Of a stretch of 64,000 nucleotides of DNA, positions 24,763 to 35,163 are shown one piece after another (position 1 is the first letter of the stretch; each line of letters starts with the position of its first letter). The translations under genes and the position numbers were made by a program. The stretch lies in the NCBI RefSeq assembly GCF_002843605.1, contig NZ_CP025263.1, positions 6,703,895-6,767,894 on the forward strand. The letters run 5' to 3'. Source of the DNA: Pseudomonas sp. S09G 359. Its GTDB lineage: Bacteria; Pseudomonadota; Gammaproteobacteria; Pseudomonadales; Pseudomonadaceae. Below the pieces are notes generated by a model. The model was not told the origin of the DNA, searched no databases, and worked only from the letters and a program-made list of their open reading frames with translations.

Positions 24763-27700
24763 ATGTTCGATTCGTTCAAAGCGATCAGCCGCCGTATTGT
24801 CGGTGCGTTATTGACTGTGGTGGGCGCCGTTTTCGGCCAATGGCAGCCGCCGTTCTGGCTGCGCGCCATCGGCCGTGGCCTGGCGAACCTGGGCAACAAG
24901 GCGCGTGCTTATCCGCGCCAGACCGGTGCCGGCGTACTGGGCCTGGTACTGCTCGCCGCCGCCGGTTTTTACGGCTGGCACTGGTATTCCAACCTGCCGC
25001 AGCCGCACACCGCGAGCTATTCGCTGCACAAGCCCAACCTGACCAACTACACCCAGCAACCGCCGGTTGTGGATAACTTGCAGGTACGCTTTGCCGAATC
25101 CGTGGCTCCGCTGGCGGCCATCGGCAAGCCAGTGACTGAAGGCATCACCCTCAAACCCGAGGTGGCAGGCACCTGGCGCTGGTCCGATGACCGCACCTTG
25201 CTGTTCGTGCCGGAAAAAGACTGGCCGGTAGACGCCCATTACAGCCTCGACCTGGCCAAGAAAAACCTGCTGGCCGACGGCGTACTGCTGGACCAATACA
25301 CCACTCAATTTTCTACCCAGCCGTTCCGCGCCACGTTGGCGCAAAACGAGCTGTACCAAGACCCGTCCAACCCCACGCTGAAACAGCTGGTAGCCACATT
25401 CCGGTTTTCCCACCCTGTAGATGAAGAAAGCCTACGCAAGCGCGTGTCCGTCACCCTCGGCAAAGGCCTGGCCTATCGCGACGCCCAGTTGCCTAACCGC
25501 CCGGAAATCACCTTCGACGACACCAAGCTCAACGCCTACGTACGTTCTGCCGCCCTGGCCACCCCGCTGGAAAGCACGCCGGTCAGCGCCAAGCTGGACG
25601 AAGGCATCAAGGCCCGCGACGGCGGCAACGCCAGCACCGCGCCGCTGGTGGCCGAAGTCACCGTGCCCGGCCGCTACCGCCTGACATTCACTGGCGCCGA
25701 AGTCAGCTTTGTGGATAACGAACGCGGTGAGCCGGAGCCCGTGCTGATGTTCAGCAGCTCCAGCGCCGTGGCCGATGACACCATCGCCGGTAAGGTCCAG
25801 GCTTGGCTGCTGCCGGAAAAAGCCCAGGACGATACCCGCCCCTACAGCAGCAACGATATCGACGATGCATTGCTCGCCCGCAGCAGCAAAATCAGCCTGA
25901 CCCACGTGCCCAGCGTCGAACCGCTGAACACCCTGCACGCCTTCAAATTCAAGGCCCCTGCGGGTCGCGCGCTGTATGTAAGGGTGCCGGCCAACCTGGA
26001 AGCCATCGGCGGCTATTTGGCGAAGAATCCTACGGCCTCGCTGCTGAGCATGCCGGCTTACCCACGCACCTTGCAGTTCCTGTCCGACGGCGCCTTGCTC
26101 AGCCTCAATGGCGAAAAACGCCTGGGTTTCATGGCCCGTGGCGTGCCCGGCGCCCACGTGGAAATCGCCCGCCTGCTGCCCAACCAGCTGCAACACCTGG
26201 TGGACCAGAGCAGCGGCAGCTTCGCCCGCCCCAACTTCGGCAACGAATATTTCGATCGCATGGTCGAGCGTCAGTCACTGGACATTCCACTGTCGTCCAA
26301 TGACCCGGCCAAAACCGTCTACGACAACGTGGACCTCAGCCACTACCTCACCGCCAACGGCGGCCGACGCGGTATTTTCGTACTCAAGCTCAGCCCGCAG
26401 GATGACACGGCCCAGCGTACGTTCGAGTACGACCGCAGCAGCACCAGCGACCTGCGTTTTATCGTAGTGACGGACCTGGGCATCATCGCCAAGCGTTCCA
26501 GCGACGGCAGCCATGATGTGTATGTGCAGTCCATCGGCAACGGTTCGCCGGTAGCCGACGCGCAAGTCGACATCATTGGCCGCAACGGCCTGCCGGTCAG
26601 CAGTGGCCGTACCGATGGCGAAGGCCATGTGCATTTCGCCAAGCTGGATGAACTGCGCCGTGAGAAAACGCCGCTGATGTATGTGGTTACGCGCGGTAAT
26701 GACCAGTCATTCCTGCCGATCGCACGCCAGTCTCAGCAGTTGGATTTGTCGCGCTTCGACGTAGGCGGTCTGGAAGAAGACGGTGCGATTGATCGCCTCA
26801 GCGCCTACCTGTTTACCGACCGCGGCCTGTACCGACCCGGCGAAACCGCGCACCTGGGCATGATCGTGCGCAGCGGCAACTGGAAAGGCGCCCTGCGAGG
26901 CCTGCCGGTGGAGCTGCAAATCACCGACCCGCGTGGCCTGGAGGTAATCCGCCAGCCGCTGAAACTGTCCGCCAGCGGGTTTGAAACCTTTGATTTCCCC
27001 AGCAGCGAAGTCGCCCCCGCCGGGGAATACACCGCGACCCTGCAGTTGATTGGCCAGAAGCAGACCCGCACCGACCTGGGCAGCGTGAGCTTCAAGGTCC
27101 GCGACTTTGAACCGGACCGCATGAAAGTCAGCCTGAGCCTGCACGACACACCCGTGTTGGGTTGGATTGCACCGGACCAAGTAGTGGCAAAAGTCACCGC
27201 GATGCACCTGTTCGGCGCCCCGGCATCTGGCCGGCGCGTGACCGCGAAAATGTCCCTGAGCCCGACGCTCGCGGCCTTCGACCGCTACCCGGATTACCGT
27301 TTCCGCCTCAATGACGCCCTGGAAGACGCCAGCACCGAAGACCTCGCCGAAACCACCGTGGACGATAACGGCCAGGCGGTCCTCGACCTCAACCTGCAAC
27401 GCTTCGCCAACAGTACCTATCGCCTGCAAGTGGCAACCCAAGTGTTCGAGGCCGAGGGTGGCCGCAATGTGGCGGCGCAAAGTGCCCTGCTGGTGTCGTC
27501 CGCGCCCTACCTGGTGGGTGTGAAAAGTCAGGATTCGCTGTCGTACGTCGCCAAGGACGCGCCGCGTCAGGTGCAATGGCTGGCCGTCGCGCCGGACCTG
27601 ACGCCGCTGGCGGTCGACGGCCTGACCAGCGAGGTGGTCGAACACCGTTATGTGTCGGTGCTGGTGAAGCAATCCAACGGCACCTACAAATACGAGTCGC

Positions 27701-30567
27701 GCATCAAGAACATCAGCCAGCCGGCCGCACCGCTGGTGATGACAGAGAAAGGCGCCAAGCAGGCCCTGAACACCGGTACGCCGGGGGATTACACCCTGCA
27801 ACTCAAGGATGCCAACGGCAACCTGCTCAGCCAGATCGACTACAGCGTGGCCGGACGGGGCAACACCTCGCGCTCCCTGGAGCGTAATGCCGAGTTGCAA
27901 CTGCGCCTGGATAAACGCAGCTACGCCACTGGCGACGAGATCGCGATCAGCATCCGCGCGCCCTACACCGGCGCCGGCTTGATCACCATCGAACGCGACA
28001 AGGTGTATACCCAGCAATGGTTCAAGGCCGACAGCACCAACAGCGTGCAACATATCCGCGTGCCCGCAGGGCTTGAGGGCAATGCCTACGTCAACGTGCA
28101 GTTCGTACGGGATATGGGTTCGGCCGAGGTCTACATGAGCCCGCTGTCCTACGGCGTGGTGCCGTTCAGCATCAACCTGGATGCACGGCGCATGGCGCTC
28201 AAGGTCGAAGGCCCGGCGAAGATCGAGCCGGGGCAGACGCTGGATATCAAGGTGAACGCCGACCGCCCGGGCCGCGCAGTGGTCTACGCGGTGGATGAAG
28301 GCATTCTGCAAGTGGCGCGCTACCAGACGCCGGACCCGTTGGGCTTCTTCTTCCAGAAGCGCGCGCTGGAAGTCGGCACCAGTCAGATCCTTGACCTGAT
28401 CCTGCCGGAATTCAGCCGCCTGCTCAGTGGGGCAGCGCCCGGTGGCGATACCGAAGGCGCCCTGGCCAACCACCTCAACCCGTTCAAGCGTAAACATCAG
28501 CCGCCGGTAGCCTGGTGGTCCGGGCTGGTGGACTTGCCGGCCGGCGAAACCGTGCTGCATTACCAGGTGCCGGACAGCTTCAACGGCAAGCTGCATCTGT
28601 TTGCCGTGGCGGTGGACACCGACAGCGTGGGGGTCAGTGAGGCCAACACTGAGGTGCGCGGGCCGATTGTAATCACGCCAAACGTGCCGGCCTTTGTGGC
28701 GCCGGGGGATGTGTTCAACGTAAGCGCGGGCGTGTTCAGCAACCTCGACGCGGCGGCGGATGTGAAGTTTGAGGTACAGACCAGCGCTGGCCTGGTGGTG
28801 CAAGGCGACAAGGGCAGCACCTTGTCCCTGCAACCGCGCAAGGAAGGCACCGCCGAGTTCAAGATCAAGGTGGGCGAAACCCTGGGTTCGGCAGACCTGC
28901 GTTTTGTAGCGGTATTGCCGGATGGCAAACGCATCCAGGTGGCGGAAACCACCTCGATCCGCCCGCTCAGCGAGCACCGCGTAGCCTTGAGCCTGGGCCG
29001 CTTCGACAGCGCCAGCAAAGAGCTGAAACCCACGCGCGAACTGTTCACCCAACTGCGCGACGTGCAACTGGGCGTCGCCGCTTCGCCGCTGGTATGGGCC
29101 AACGGCCTCAAGCATTACCTGGATGACTACGGCTATGCATGCACCGAGCAGTTGGTGTCCAAGGCCATGCCGGCGTTGATCTGGGGTGGTACGGAACCTG
29201 CGGCCGAGCAAGCCTTCAACAGCGCCGTACGCATGCTCCGTCAGCGTCAGAACCAGGCCGGCGGCTTCGGTTTGTGGGCGGCCAACCCGGACGTGGCGCC
29301 GTATGCCAGCCTGTACGCCACCGACTTCCTGATCGAAGCCAAGGAACGCGGGCTGCCAGTGCCGGAAGACGTGTTAGTGCGCTCGAACGCTTATCTGACA
29401 GACCTGGCCAACGGCCCGAGCGAAGGCCTGTCGGAATTACGCAACCGTGCCTACGCCAGTTACCTGCTGAGCCGTCAGGGGATTCTGGTGAGCGGTGCCT
29501 TAAGTGATATCCGCGAGCGCTACGAAAGCTACTTCAAGGACAGTTGGCAGAACGACATTGGCGCCGCATACCTGGCCGCCAGCTACAAGCTGCTCAAGCA
29601 GGATCGCCAGGCGGATACGCTGTTCCGCAAGGTTCCATGGCGTTCGCTTGTGGATAAGTGGGACAGCGACGGCCTGTATTACGACCCGCTGGTGCACGAT
29701 GCCGAACACCTGCACCTGCTGGCGCGGCACTTCCCCGAGCTGCTGGACGACGTGCCGGTGGCCTTGCTGGATAAGCTCGGCAAGCGCCTCAACGAGCAAC
29801 GCTACAACTCGCTGTCGGCCGCCCTGTTACTGCGCGCCCTGGACAACTACGGCCAGCGTGCACAGAGCGACATGACCCTAAAAGCCACCGCCTGGCTGGG
29901 CGACAAGCAGCAACAACTGCTGGAAATGGCCGGCCAGCCGCCACGCGCCGCCGTACCAGGCGCCACGCAGAAGCTGGTGATGGAAAAATCCGACGGCCCA
30001 GCGGCGTTTTACATGCTCAGCGAAGCCGGTTTCGACAAGGGCGCCAAGCTCAAGCCGATCACCAATGGCCTGGAAATCATTCACGAATACCTCGACCTCA
30101 AGGGCGAGCCGGTGAGCAAAGTGGCGGTGGGCGACGAGTTCCTGGTGCGCCTGCGCCTGCGTGCCACCGACCGTGACCAGGTGCAGCAAGTGGCCGTGGT
30201 CGACCTGCTGCCAGGTGGCGTCGAGCCTGTGTATAACTTGCCGCCGGAGCCGGAAGCCGCCAGTTCCGAGGAAAGTGAAGGTGAAGAATCCGAGTACGTC
30301 GAAGCCAGCGACGAAGAGGCCGACACCTGGCAGGCGCCGATCGGCGAAACCGAACTGAGCAACTGGCAGCCGGAGTACGTGGATGTACGTGATGACCGGG
30401 TGGTGTTGTACGGCACTGCGCTGCGCGACGTAGGCACTTTCGTGTACCGCGTGCGCGCCACCAACGCAGGGACCTTCAATACGCCACCGGCCTACGCCGA
30501 AGGTATGTACGAAACCACCCTGCAAGGGCGCGGCAAAGTAGGCCAGCTTGAAATTACCAAGCCTTAA
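24763..30567 (+). CDS. Bacterial alpha-2-macroglobulin (YfhM-like, thioester type)
   Basis: This 1934-residue periplasmic, membrane-anchored protease trap has an N-terminal helix (about residues 51-70, VLGLVLLAAAGFYGWHW). It is followed by macroglobulin domains, a bait region and the thioester motif in GYACTEQLV (C1460 to Q1463). The thioester forms when Cys and Gln react, and it traps attacking proteases. I prefer ATG 24763 (AGGGA 8 bases upstream) to ATG 24754. An acidic stretch (EESEGEESEYVEASDEEAD) lies near the C-terminus. The helix is preceded by a basic segment rather than a lipobox, so anchoring is by helix. pbpC overlaps its end by 20 bases, the usual pairing. Confidence 0.92.
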   Translation: MFDSFKAISRRIVGALLTVVGAVFGQWQPPFWLRAIGRGLANLGNKARAYPRQTGAGVLGLVLLAAAGFYGWHWYSNLPQPHTASYSLHKPNLTNYTQQPPVVDNLQVRFAESVAPLAAIGKPVTEGITLKPEVAGTWRWSDDRTLLFVPEKDWPVDAHYSLDLAKKNLLADGVLLDQYTTQFSTQPFRATLAQNELYQDPSNPTLKQLVATFRFSHPVDEESLRKRVSVTLGKGLAYRDAQLPNRPEITFDDTKLNAYVRSAALATPLESTPVSAKLDEGIKARDGGNASTAPLVAEVTVPGRYRLTFTGAEVSFVDNERGEPEPVLMFSSSSAVADDTIAGKVQAWLLPEKAQDDTRPYSSNDIDDALLARSSKISLTHVPSVEPLNTLHAFKFKAPAGRALYVRVPANLEAIGGYLAKNPTASLLSMPAYPRTLQFLSDGALLSLNGEKRLGFMARGVPGAHVEIARLLPNQLQHLVDQSSGSFARPNFGNEYFDRMVERQSLDIPLSSNDPAKTVYDNVDLSHYLTANGGRRGIFVLKLSPQDDTAQRTFEYDRSSTSDLRFIVVTDLGIIAKRSSDGSHDVYVQSIGNGSPVADAQVDIIGRNGLPVSSGRTDGEGHVHFAKLDELRREKTPLMYVVTRGNDQSFLPIARQSQQLDLSRFDVGGLEEDGAIDRLSAYLFTDRGLYRPGETAHLGMIVRSGNWKGALRGLPVELQITDPRGLEVIRQPLKLSASGFETFDFPSSEVAPAGEYTATLQLIGQKQTRTDLGSVSFKVRDFEPDRMKVSLSLHDTPVLGWIAPDQVVAKVTAMHLFGAPASGRRVTAKMSLSPTLAAFDRYPDYRFRLNDALEDASTEDLAETTVDDNGQAVLDLNLQRFANSTYRLQVATQVFEAEGGRNVAAQSALLVSSAPYLVGVKSQDSLSYVAKDAPRQVQWLAVAPDLTPLAVDGLTSEVVEHRYVSVLVKQSNGTYKYESRIKNISQPAAPLVMTEKGAKQALNTGTPGDYTLQLKDANGNLLSQIDYSVAGRGNTSRSLERNAELQLRLDKRSYATGDEIAISIRAPYTGAGLITIERDKVYTQQWFKADSTNSVQHIRVPAGLEGNAYVNVQFVRDMGSAEVYMSPLSYGVVPFSINLDARRMALKVEGPAKIEPGQTLDIKVNADRPGRAVVYAVDEGILQVARYQTPDPLGFFFQKRALEVGTSQILDLILPEFSRLLSGAAPGGDTEGALANHLNPFKRKHQPPVAWWSGLVDLPAGETVLHYQVPDSFNGKLHLFAVAVDTDSVGVSEANTEVRGPIVITPNVPAFVAPGDVFNVSAGVFSNLDAAADVKFEVQTSAGLVVQGDKGSTLSLQPRKEGTAEFKIKVGETLGSADLRFVAVLPDGKRIQVAETTSIRPLSEHRVALSLGRFDSASKELKPTRELFTQLRDVQLGVAASPLVWANGLKHYLDDYGYACTEQLVSKAMPALIWGGTEPAAEQAFNSAVRMLRQRQNQAGGFGLWAANPDVAPYASLYATDFLIEAKERGLPVPEDVLVRSNAYLTDLANGPSEGLSELRNRAYASYLLSRQGILVSGALSDIRERYESYFKDSWQNDIGAAYLAASYKLLKQDRQADTLFRKVPWRSLVDKWDSDGLYYDPLVHDAEHLHLLARHFPELLDDVPVALLDKLGKRLNEQRYNSLSAALLLRALDNYGQRAQSDMTLKATAWLGDKQQQLLEMAGQPPRAAVPGATQKLVMEKSDGPAAFYMLSEAGFDKGAKLKPITNGLEIIHEYLDLKGEPVSKVAVGDEFLVRLRLRATDRDQVQQVAVVDLLPGGVEPVYNLPPEPEAASSEESEGEESEYVEASDEEADTWQAPIGETELSNWQPEYVDVRDDRVVLYGTALRDVGTFVYRVRATNAGTFNTPPAYAEGMYETTLQGRGKVGQLEITKP

Positions 30568-32848
30568 ACGCCTAACGCCGCCGCTGCTGGTAGCGGCGGT
30601 TCTGCTGGCGGGATTGCGGCTATGGCCGCATGCCCCGCTGGAACAGGCGGTAACGTCTTCAAGGGTGGTGCTGGCCGACGACGGCTCGCTGCTACGCATG
30701 ACGCTGGCGGATGACGGCCAATACCGACTCTGGCTACCTCTGGAGCGGATTTCTCCTTCACTGGTCGAGGCCTTGCTGCTCAAGGAGGACCGCAATTTCT
30801 ACTGGCACCCGGGAGTAAATCCTCCGGCATTGCTACGCGCGGCACTCGCCACCTACAGCGGCGGCCAGCGCCAGGGCGGCTCGACCTTGAGCATGCAACT
30901 GGCGCGGCGCCTGTGGGACCTGAACACCCGCCAAGTGCCCGGCAAATTGCAGCAGATGGCCTTGGCGCTGTGGCTGGAGGCGCGCTACAGCAAGCACGAC
31001 ATCCTGGAGGCCTACCTGAACCTGGCGCCCATGGGCGGCAATATCGAAGGCGCCGAGGCCGCCAGCCGCATTTACTTCGGTAAGTCGGCGGCGCAATTAT
31101 CCTTGTCCGAAGCCCTGGCGTTGGCCGTGATCCCACAGCAGCCGGGGCGGCGGGCGCGCTTTGGGCCGGCGCTGCAAAATGCGCGGCTGCGCTTGATGGC
31201 CGATTGGCGCGAGACTTATCCACAGGACCCACGCAACGACAGTTTGCTCAACCTGCCCCTGGAAGCGCGCAACCGCCAGCAGATCCCGTTTCTAGCGCCA
31301 CACCTGAGCGAGCAACTGCTGGCGTCCCAGCCCGGCAATGAGTTGAACAGCACTCTCAACCTGCCACTGCAGCAATTGCTCGAGCGCTTGATCAACGGCT
31401 TTATCGCCGAGCGCCGCAGCACGGGTGTGGAAAACGCCACGGCGATCCTGATCGACAGCCGCGACCAGAGCGTGAAAGCCCTGGTGGGCTCCGCGGATTA
31501 CTTATCCACAAGCCTGCACGGCCAGGTCAACGGCGTGCTGGCGCGGCGCTCGCCGGGGTCGACCCTCAAGCCATTCCTGTATGGGCTGGCGCTGGATCAG
31601 GGGGTGATCCACCCCATGAGCATCCTCAAGGACCTGCCCAGTAACTTCGGCTACTTCCAGCCGGAAAATTTCGACGGCAGTTTTGTCGGGCCTCTGACGG
31701 CGCGGGATGCCCTGATCCGTAGCCGTAATATCCCGGCGGTATGGCTGGCCAGCCAGGTCAAATCACCATCGCTGTACGGCCTGTTGCAACGGGCCGGCAT
31801 CAAAGGCCTGCGCGACGAGAGCCATTACGGCCTGGCCCTGGCCCTCGGCGGTGGCGAGATGACCCCGGAGGAACTGGCGCGGCTGTATGTGATGCTGGCC
31901 GGCGACGGGCACCTGCGCCCGCTGCGCTATCTGCAGGAGCAACCGCAAACCACCGGTGCGCAACTGCTGACGCCCCAAGCCGCGTTTATGGTGCGCGACA
32001 TGCTGCGCCGCAATCCGCGCCCGGATGGCTTGCCCGGCCGCCATTGGCGCACCGCCTGGAAAACCGGCACCTCCTGGGGCTTTCACGATGCCTGGAGTGC
32101 AGGCCTGGTGGGCCCGTATGTGTTGGTGGTGTGGGTGGGCAACTTCGATGGGCGGCCGAACCCGGCGTTTATCGGCGCCAAGACCGCCGCGCCGCTGTTC
32201 TTCCGTATCGCCGACGCCCTTCCCCTGGCCCTGCCCAATGTGCTGATCAAGCCCGACAAGCCGCCCGCCGGGCTGGTGCGCATCGACGTCTGCGCCGCCT
32301 CCGGTGAGCTGCCCAACCGCTGGTGCCCGCAAACCCGCAAGACCTGGTACATCCCTGGCGTCTCACCGATTCGCGTGTCCAACCTGCACCGCCCGGTGCT
32401 GATCGACACCCGCACCGGCAAGGCTGCGTGCCCGCCGTTCGAGGCGCAATACACCCGCGAAGAAGTCTTCGAGTTCTGGCCCAGCGACATCCAACGCCTG
32501 TACCGCGCCGCCGGCCTGCCGCGGCGCACACCGCCCAGCGTGATGAAAAACTGCCAGCCCAACCGCATCAGCGACCAAAGCGAAGCGCCGCAGATCCGCT
32601 CGCCCCTGACCCAGGTGAGCTACCAGTTGCGCCTGTCCCAGCCCCAGGAAAGCATCCCACTGAATGCCAACGCCGCCAGCGATGCAGCGACCCTGTACTG
32701 GTTCGCCGACCAGACCCTGATCGGCCAGGGCCCGCCGCAAACCACGCTGAATTGGCGGCCGGGCAAGTCGGGGGAATACCGGTTGCGGGTCAGTGATGAT
32801 CAGGGGCGCAGCACGAGTCGGGGGCTAAAAGTGGAGTTTGTGCCGTGA
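30548..32848 (+). CDS. pbpC: Penicillin-binding protein 1C
   Basis: This 766-residue bifunctional peptidoglycan synthase has an N-terminal anchor (LLVAAVLLAGLRLW), a GT51 glycosyltransferase (EDRNFYWHPG, QGGSTLSMQLAR), a transpeptidase (SPGSTLKPF with catalytic Ser, KTGTSWGF) and the C-terminal BiPBP_C domain. The start appears to be TTG 30548, inside the alpha-2-macroglobulin gene, with a weak ribosome site. No ATG gives a full anchor. The overlap suggests coupled translation. The pair is thought to repair the wall after protease attack breaks the envelope. Confidence 0.92.
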   Translation: MKLPSLKRLTPPLLVAAVLLAGLRLWPHAPLEQAVTSSRVVLADDGSLLRMTLADDGQYRLWLPLERISPSLVEALLLKEDRNFYWHPGVNPPALLRAALATYSGGQRQGGSTLSMQLARRLWDLNTRQVPGKLQQMALALWLEARYSKHDILEAYLNLAPMGGNIEGAEAASRIYFGKSAAQLSLSEALALAVIPQQPGRRARFGPALQNARLRLMADWRETYPQDPRNDSLLNLPLEARNRQQIPFLAPHLSEQLLASQPGNELNSTLNLPLQQLLERLINGFIAERRSTGVENATAILIDSRDQSVKALVGSADYLSTSLHGQVNGVLARRSPGSTLKPFLYGLALDQGVIHPMSILKDLPSNFGYFQPENFDGSFVGPLTARDALIRSRNIPAVWLASQVKSPSLYGLLQRAGIKGLRDESHYGLALALGGGEMTPEELARLYVMLAGDGHLRPLRYLQEQPQTTGAQLLTPQAAFMVRDMLRRNPRPDGLPGRHWRTAWKTGTSWGFHDAWSAGLVGPYVLVVWVGNFDGRPNPAFIGAKTAAPLFFRIADALPLALPNVLIKPDKPPAGLVRIDVCAASGELPNRWCPQTRKTWYIPGVSPIRVSNLHRPVLIDTRTGKAACPPFEAQYTREEVFEFWPSDIQRLYRAAGLPRRTPPSVMKNCQPNRISDQSEAPQIRSPLTQVSYQLRLSQPQESIPLNANAASDAATLYWFADQTLIGQGPPQTTLNWRPGKSGEYRLRVSDDQGRSTSRGLKVEFVP

Positions 32849-32897
32849 TCAGGCGTCTTCGTCGTCGAAACTAGCCCAAAGAACCGACCAGAGCCGG

Positions 32898-33263
32898 TTA
32901 ACGCGAGGACAGCTCTACGTAGCTCGACTCGCCACCGCCAGTGGCACCCGACAACCAGCCCCACTCGAAGCTCAGGGTGGTAAGCCCAGCAGGGTCTACA
33001 CCGACCGTCCCACGCGACCAGCCGGACAGCAATTCACCGTCCAGCGTGAGGCACTGAAACAGCAACTCAATGGTATCGACGCCCGTAACCCGGCCGACTT
33101 GCTTACCCAGGCGGATTCGGCCGCCTTGGTAGGTGCCGGAAATGGCATCACCGTCGACAAGGTAATGAAACACCGTGCCAGCACCGGAAAGCCCTTGGGT
33201 GTTGCTGGCGACGGTGAAGCGGCGGTTGTTCAAGCGTCGGTGGATTTCTGAGGGGGTGTGCAT
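32898..33263 (-). CDS. Small beta-rich protein of unknown function downstream of glmS
   Basis: This 121-residue protein has no signal peptide or membrane helix. It reads as alternating short strands: RRLNNRRFTVASNTQGL, TVFHYLVDGDAISGTYQGGRI, LGKQVGRVTG, ELLFQCLTLDGELLSGWS, SFEWGWLSG, GGGESSYVEL. I recall similar small Pseudomonas proteins annotated without basis as N-acetylglutamate synthase; nothing here resembles a GNAT fold. AGGA sits about 10 bases before ATG 33263. It follows glmS on the same strand after a strong hairpin and converges with pbpC. Function unknown. Confidence 0.65.
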   Translation of the reverse strand: MHTPSEIHRRLNNRRFTVASNTQGLSGAGTVFHYLVDGDAISGTYQGGRIRLGKQVGRVTGVDTIELLFQCLTLDGELLSGWSRGTVGVDPAGLTTLSFEWGWLSGATGGGESSYVELSSR

Positions 33264-33286
33264 CGCGGTCGAATCCTTTCGAGGGG

Positions 33287-33312
33287 CCCTGGAGGCCAGG
33301 CGGCCTCCAGGG
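33287..33312 (-). terminator. Hairpin after glmS
   Basis: A perfect 11-base stem (CCCTGGAGGCC with GGCCTCCAGGG) closes a 4-base loop, 10 bases after the glmS stop on the minus strand. No T-run follows, so termination may be partial or Rho-assisted, or the stem may protect the glmS mRNA end. Confidence 0.6.
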
Positions 33313-33321
33313 TGTGGCGTA

Positions 33322-35154
33322 TTACTCCACCGTCACCGACTTCGCCAGGTTGCGCGGCTGGTCAACGTCGGTGCCCTTGAGCACGGCCACGTAGTACGAC
33401 AGCAGCTGCAGCGGGATGGTGTAGAGGATCGGCGACAGGGTGTCGTGGATGTGCGGCATATTGATGACGTGGGTGCCTTCGCCGTTGGTCATGCCGGCTT
33501 TTTCGTCGGCGAACACGATCAGTTGGCCACCACGGGCGCGCACTTCCTGCAGGTTGGACTTGAGCTTTTCCAGCAGTTCGTTATTCGGTGCAACGGTGAC
33601 CACGGGCATGTCGTCATCCACCAGGGCCAGGGGGCCGTGCTTCAACTCACCGGCCGGGTAGGCTTCGGCGTGGATGTACGAAATTTCCTTGAGTTTAAGC
33701 GAGCCTTCCATCGCCACCGGGTATTGCGCGCCACGGCCGAGGAACAGGGTGTGGTTCTTGTCGGCGAACAGTTCCGCGACTTTTTCCACCACGCTGTCCA
33801 TCGCCAGGGCTTCACCCAGGCGGGTCGGCAGGCGGCGCAGTTCTTCCACCAGTCGGGCTTCGACGCCGTCTGCCAAGGTGCCACGCACCTGGCCCAGGGA
33901 CAGGGTCAGCAACAACAGGCCAACCAACTGGGTGGTGAAGGCTTTGGTGGAGGCCACGCCGATTTCGCGACCGGCCTGGGTCAGCAGGGTCAGGTCGGAT
34001 TCACGCACCAGGGAGCTGATGCTGACGTTGCAGATCGCCAGGCTGGCGAGGAAGCCCAACTCCTTGGCGTTGCGCAGGGCGGCCAGGGTGTCGGCGGTTT
34101 CGCCGGATTGGGAGATGGTTACGAACAGTGTATCGGGCTGCACCACTACCTTGCGGTAGCGGAATTCGCTGGCGACTTCGACCTGGCAGGGGATGCCGGC
34201 CAGCTCTTCCAGCCAGTAACGCGCAACCATGCCGGCGTGGTAGCTGGTGCCGCACGCAACAATCTGCACATTGCGCACTTTGGCGAACAACTCGGCGGCT
34301 TGCGGGCCGAAAGCGTTGACCAGCACCTGGTTCTGGCTCAGGCGACCTTCCAGGGTGCGCTGTACCACAGCCGGTTGCTCGTGGATTTCCTTGAGCATGA
34401 AGTGGCGGTACTCGCCCTTGTCGGCAGCTTCGGCGCCGTCGCGATATTGCACGGCTTCGCGCTCGACGGAATTGCCATTAACGTCCCAGATCGCCACGCT
34501 TTCACGGCGAATATCGGCGATATCACCTTCTTCCAGGTACATAAAGCGGTCGGTCACCTGGCGCAGGGCCAGTTGGTCGGAAGCGAGGAAGTTCTCGCCC
34601 AGGCCCAGGCCGATGACCAACGGGCTGCCACTGCGGGCAGCAACGACGCGGTCTGGTTGGCTGGCACTGACCACGGCCAGGCCGTAGGCGCCATGCAATT
34701 CCTTGACAGTAGCCTTGAGGGCGACGGTCAGGTCACCGAGGTCCTTGAGCTTGTGGTTGAGCAGATGGGCGATGACCTCGGTGTCGGTGTCCGAGGTGAA
34801 CACGTAACCCAGGCCTTTGAGCTGTTCGCGCAGCACTTCGTGGTTTTCGATGATGCCGTTGTGCACCACGGCCAAGTCACCGGAGAAATGCGGGTGGGCG
34901 TTACGTTCGCACGGCGCACCGTGGGTGGCCCAGCGGGTGTGGGCGATGCCGAGGCGACCGACCAGCGGCTCACCGGCCAGGGCCTGCTCCAATTCGCTGA
35001 CCTTGCCCGGGCGACGCATGCGCTCAAGCTTGCCGGCGTTGGTGAAAACGGCCACACCGGCGCTGTCGTAGCCGCGGTATTCCAGGCGCTTGAGGCCTTC
35101 AAGCAGAATGGCGGTGACGTTACGTTCGGCGACTGCGCCTACAATTCCACACAT
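33322..35154 (-). CDS. glmS: Glutamine--fructose-6-phosphate aminotransferase
   Basis: This 610-residue cytoplasmic enzyme makes glucosamine-6-phosphate from fructose-6-phosphate and glutamine, the first step to UDP-GlcNAc. The N-terminal glutaminase domain starts with MCGIVGAV (Cys2 nucleophile after Met removal), followed by two SIS domains ([27 protein letters not shown]). The C-terminus ends LAKSVTVE as expected. The ATG lies 9 bases after a DeoR-type regulator gene, so the two are co-transcribed. glmU is upstream on the same strand, completing the amino-sugar pathway locally. No glmS ribozyme space exists in the 9-base leader. Confidence 0.97.
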   Translation of the reverse strand: MCGIVGAVAERNVTAILLEGLKRLEYRGYDSAGVAVFTNAGKLERMRRPGKVSELEQALAGEPLVGRLGIAHTRWATHGAPCERNAHPHFSGDLAVVHNGIIENHEVLREQLKGLGYVFTSDTDTEVIAHLLNHKLKDLGDLTVALKATVKELHGAYGLAVVSASQPDRVVAARSGSPLVIGLGLGENFLASDQLALRQVTDRFMYLEEGDIADIRRESVAIWDVNGNSVEREAVQYRDGAEAADKGEYRHFMLKEIHEQPAVVQRTLEGRLSQNQVLVNAFGPQAAELFAKVRNVQIVACGTSYHAGMVARYWLEELAGIPCQVEVASEFRYRKVVVQPDTLFVTISQSGETADTLAALRNAKELGFLASLAICNVSISSLVRESDLTLLTQAGREIGVASTKAFTTQLVGLLLLTLSLGQVRGTLADGVEARLVEELRRLPTRLGEALAMDSVVEKVAELFADKNHTLFLGRGAQYPVAMEGSLKLKEISYIHAEAYPAGELKHGPLALVDDDMPVVTVAPNNELLEKLKSNLQEVRARGGQLIVFADEKAGMTNGEGTHVINMPHIHDTLSPILYTIPLQLLSYYVAVLKGTDVDQPRNLAKSVTVE

Positions 35155-35163
35155 GGTTTTCTC

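Noticed and set aside
26707..29211. Long antisense open frame (834 codons) inside the alpha-2-macroglobulin gene
   Set aside because: It lies wholly opposite a clearly real gene with domain motifs; its His/Gln/Arg-rich translation is typical of antisense frames in GC-rich DNA.
35155..35163. glmS ribozyme in the glmS leader
   Set aside because: Only 9 bases separate the regulator stop from the glmS ATG, too little for the ribozyme.
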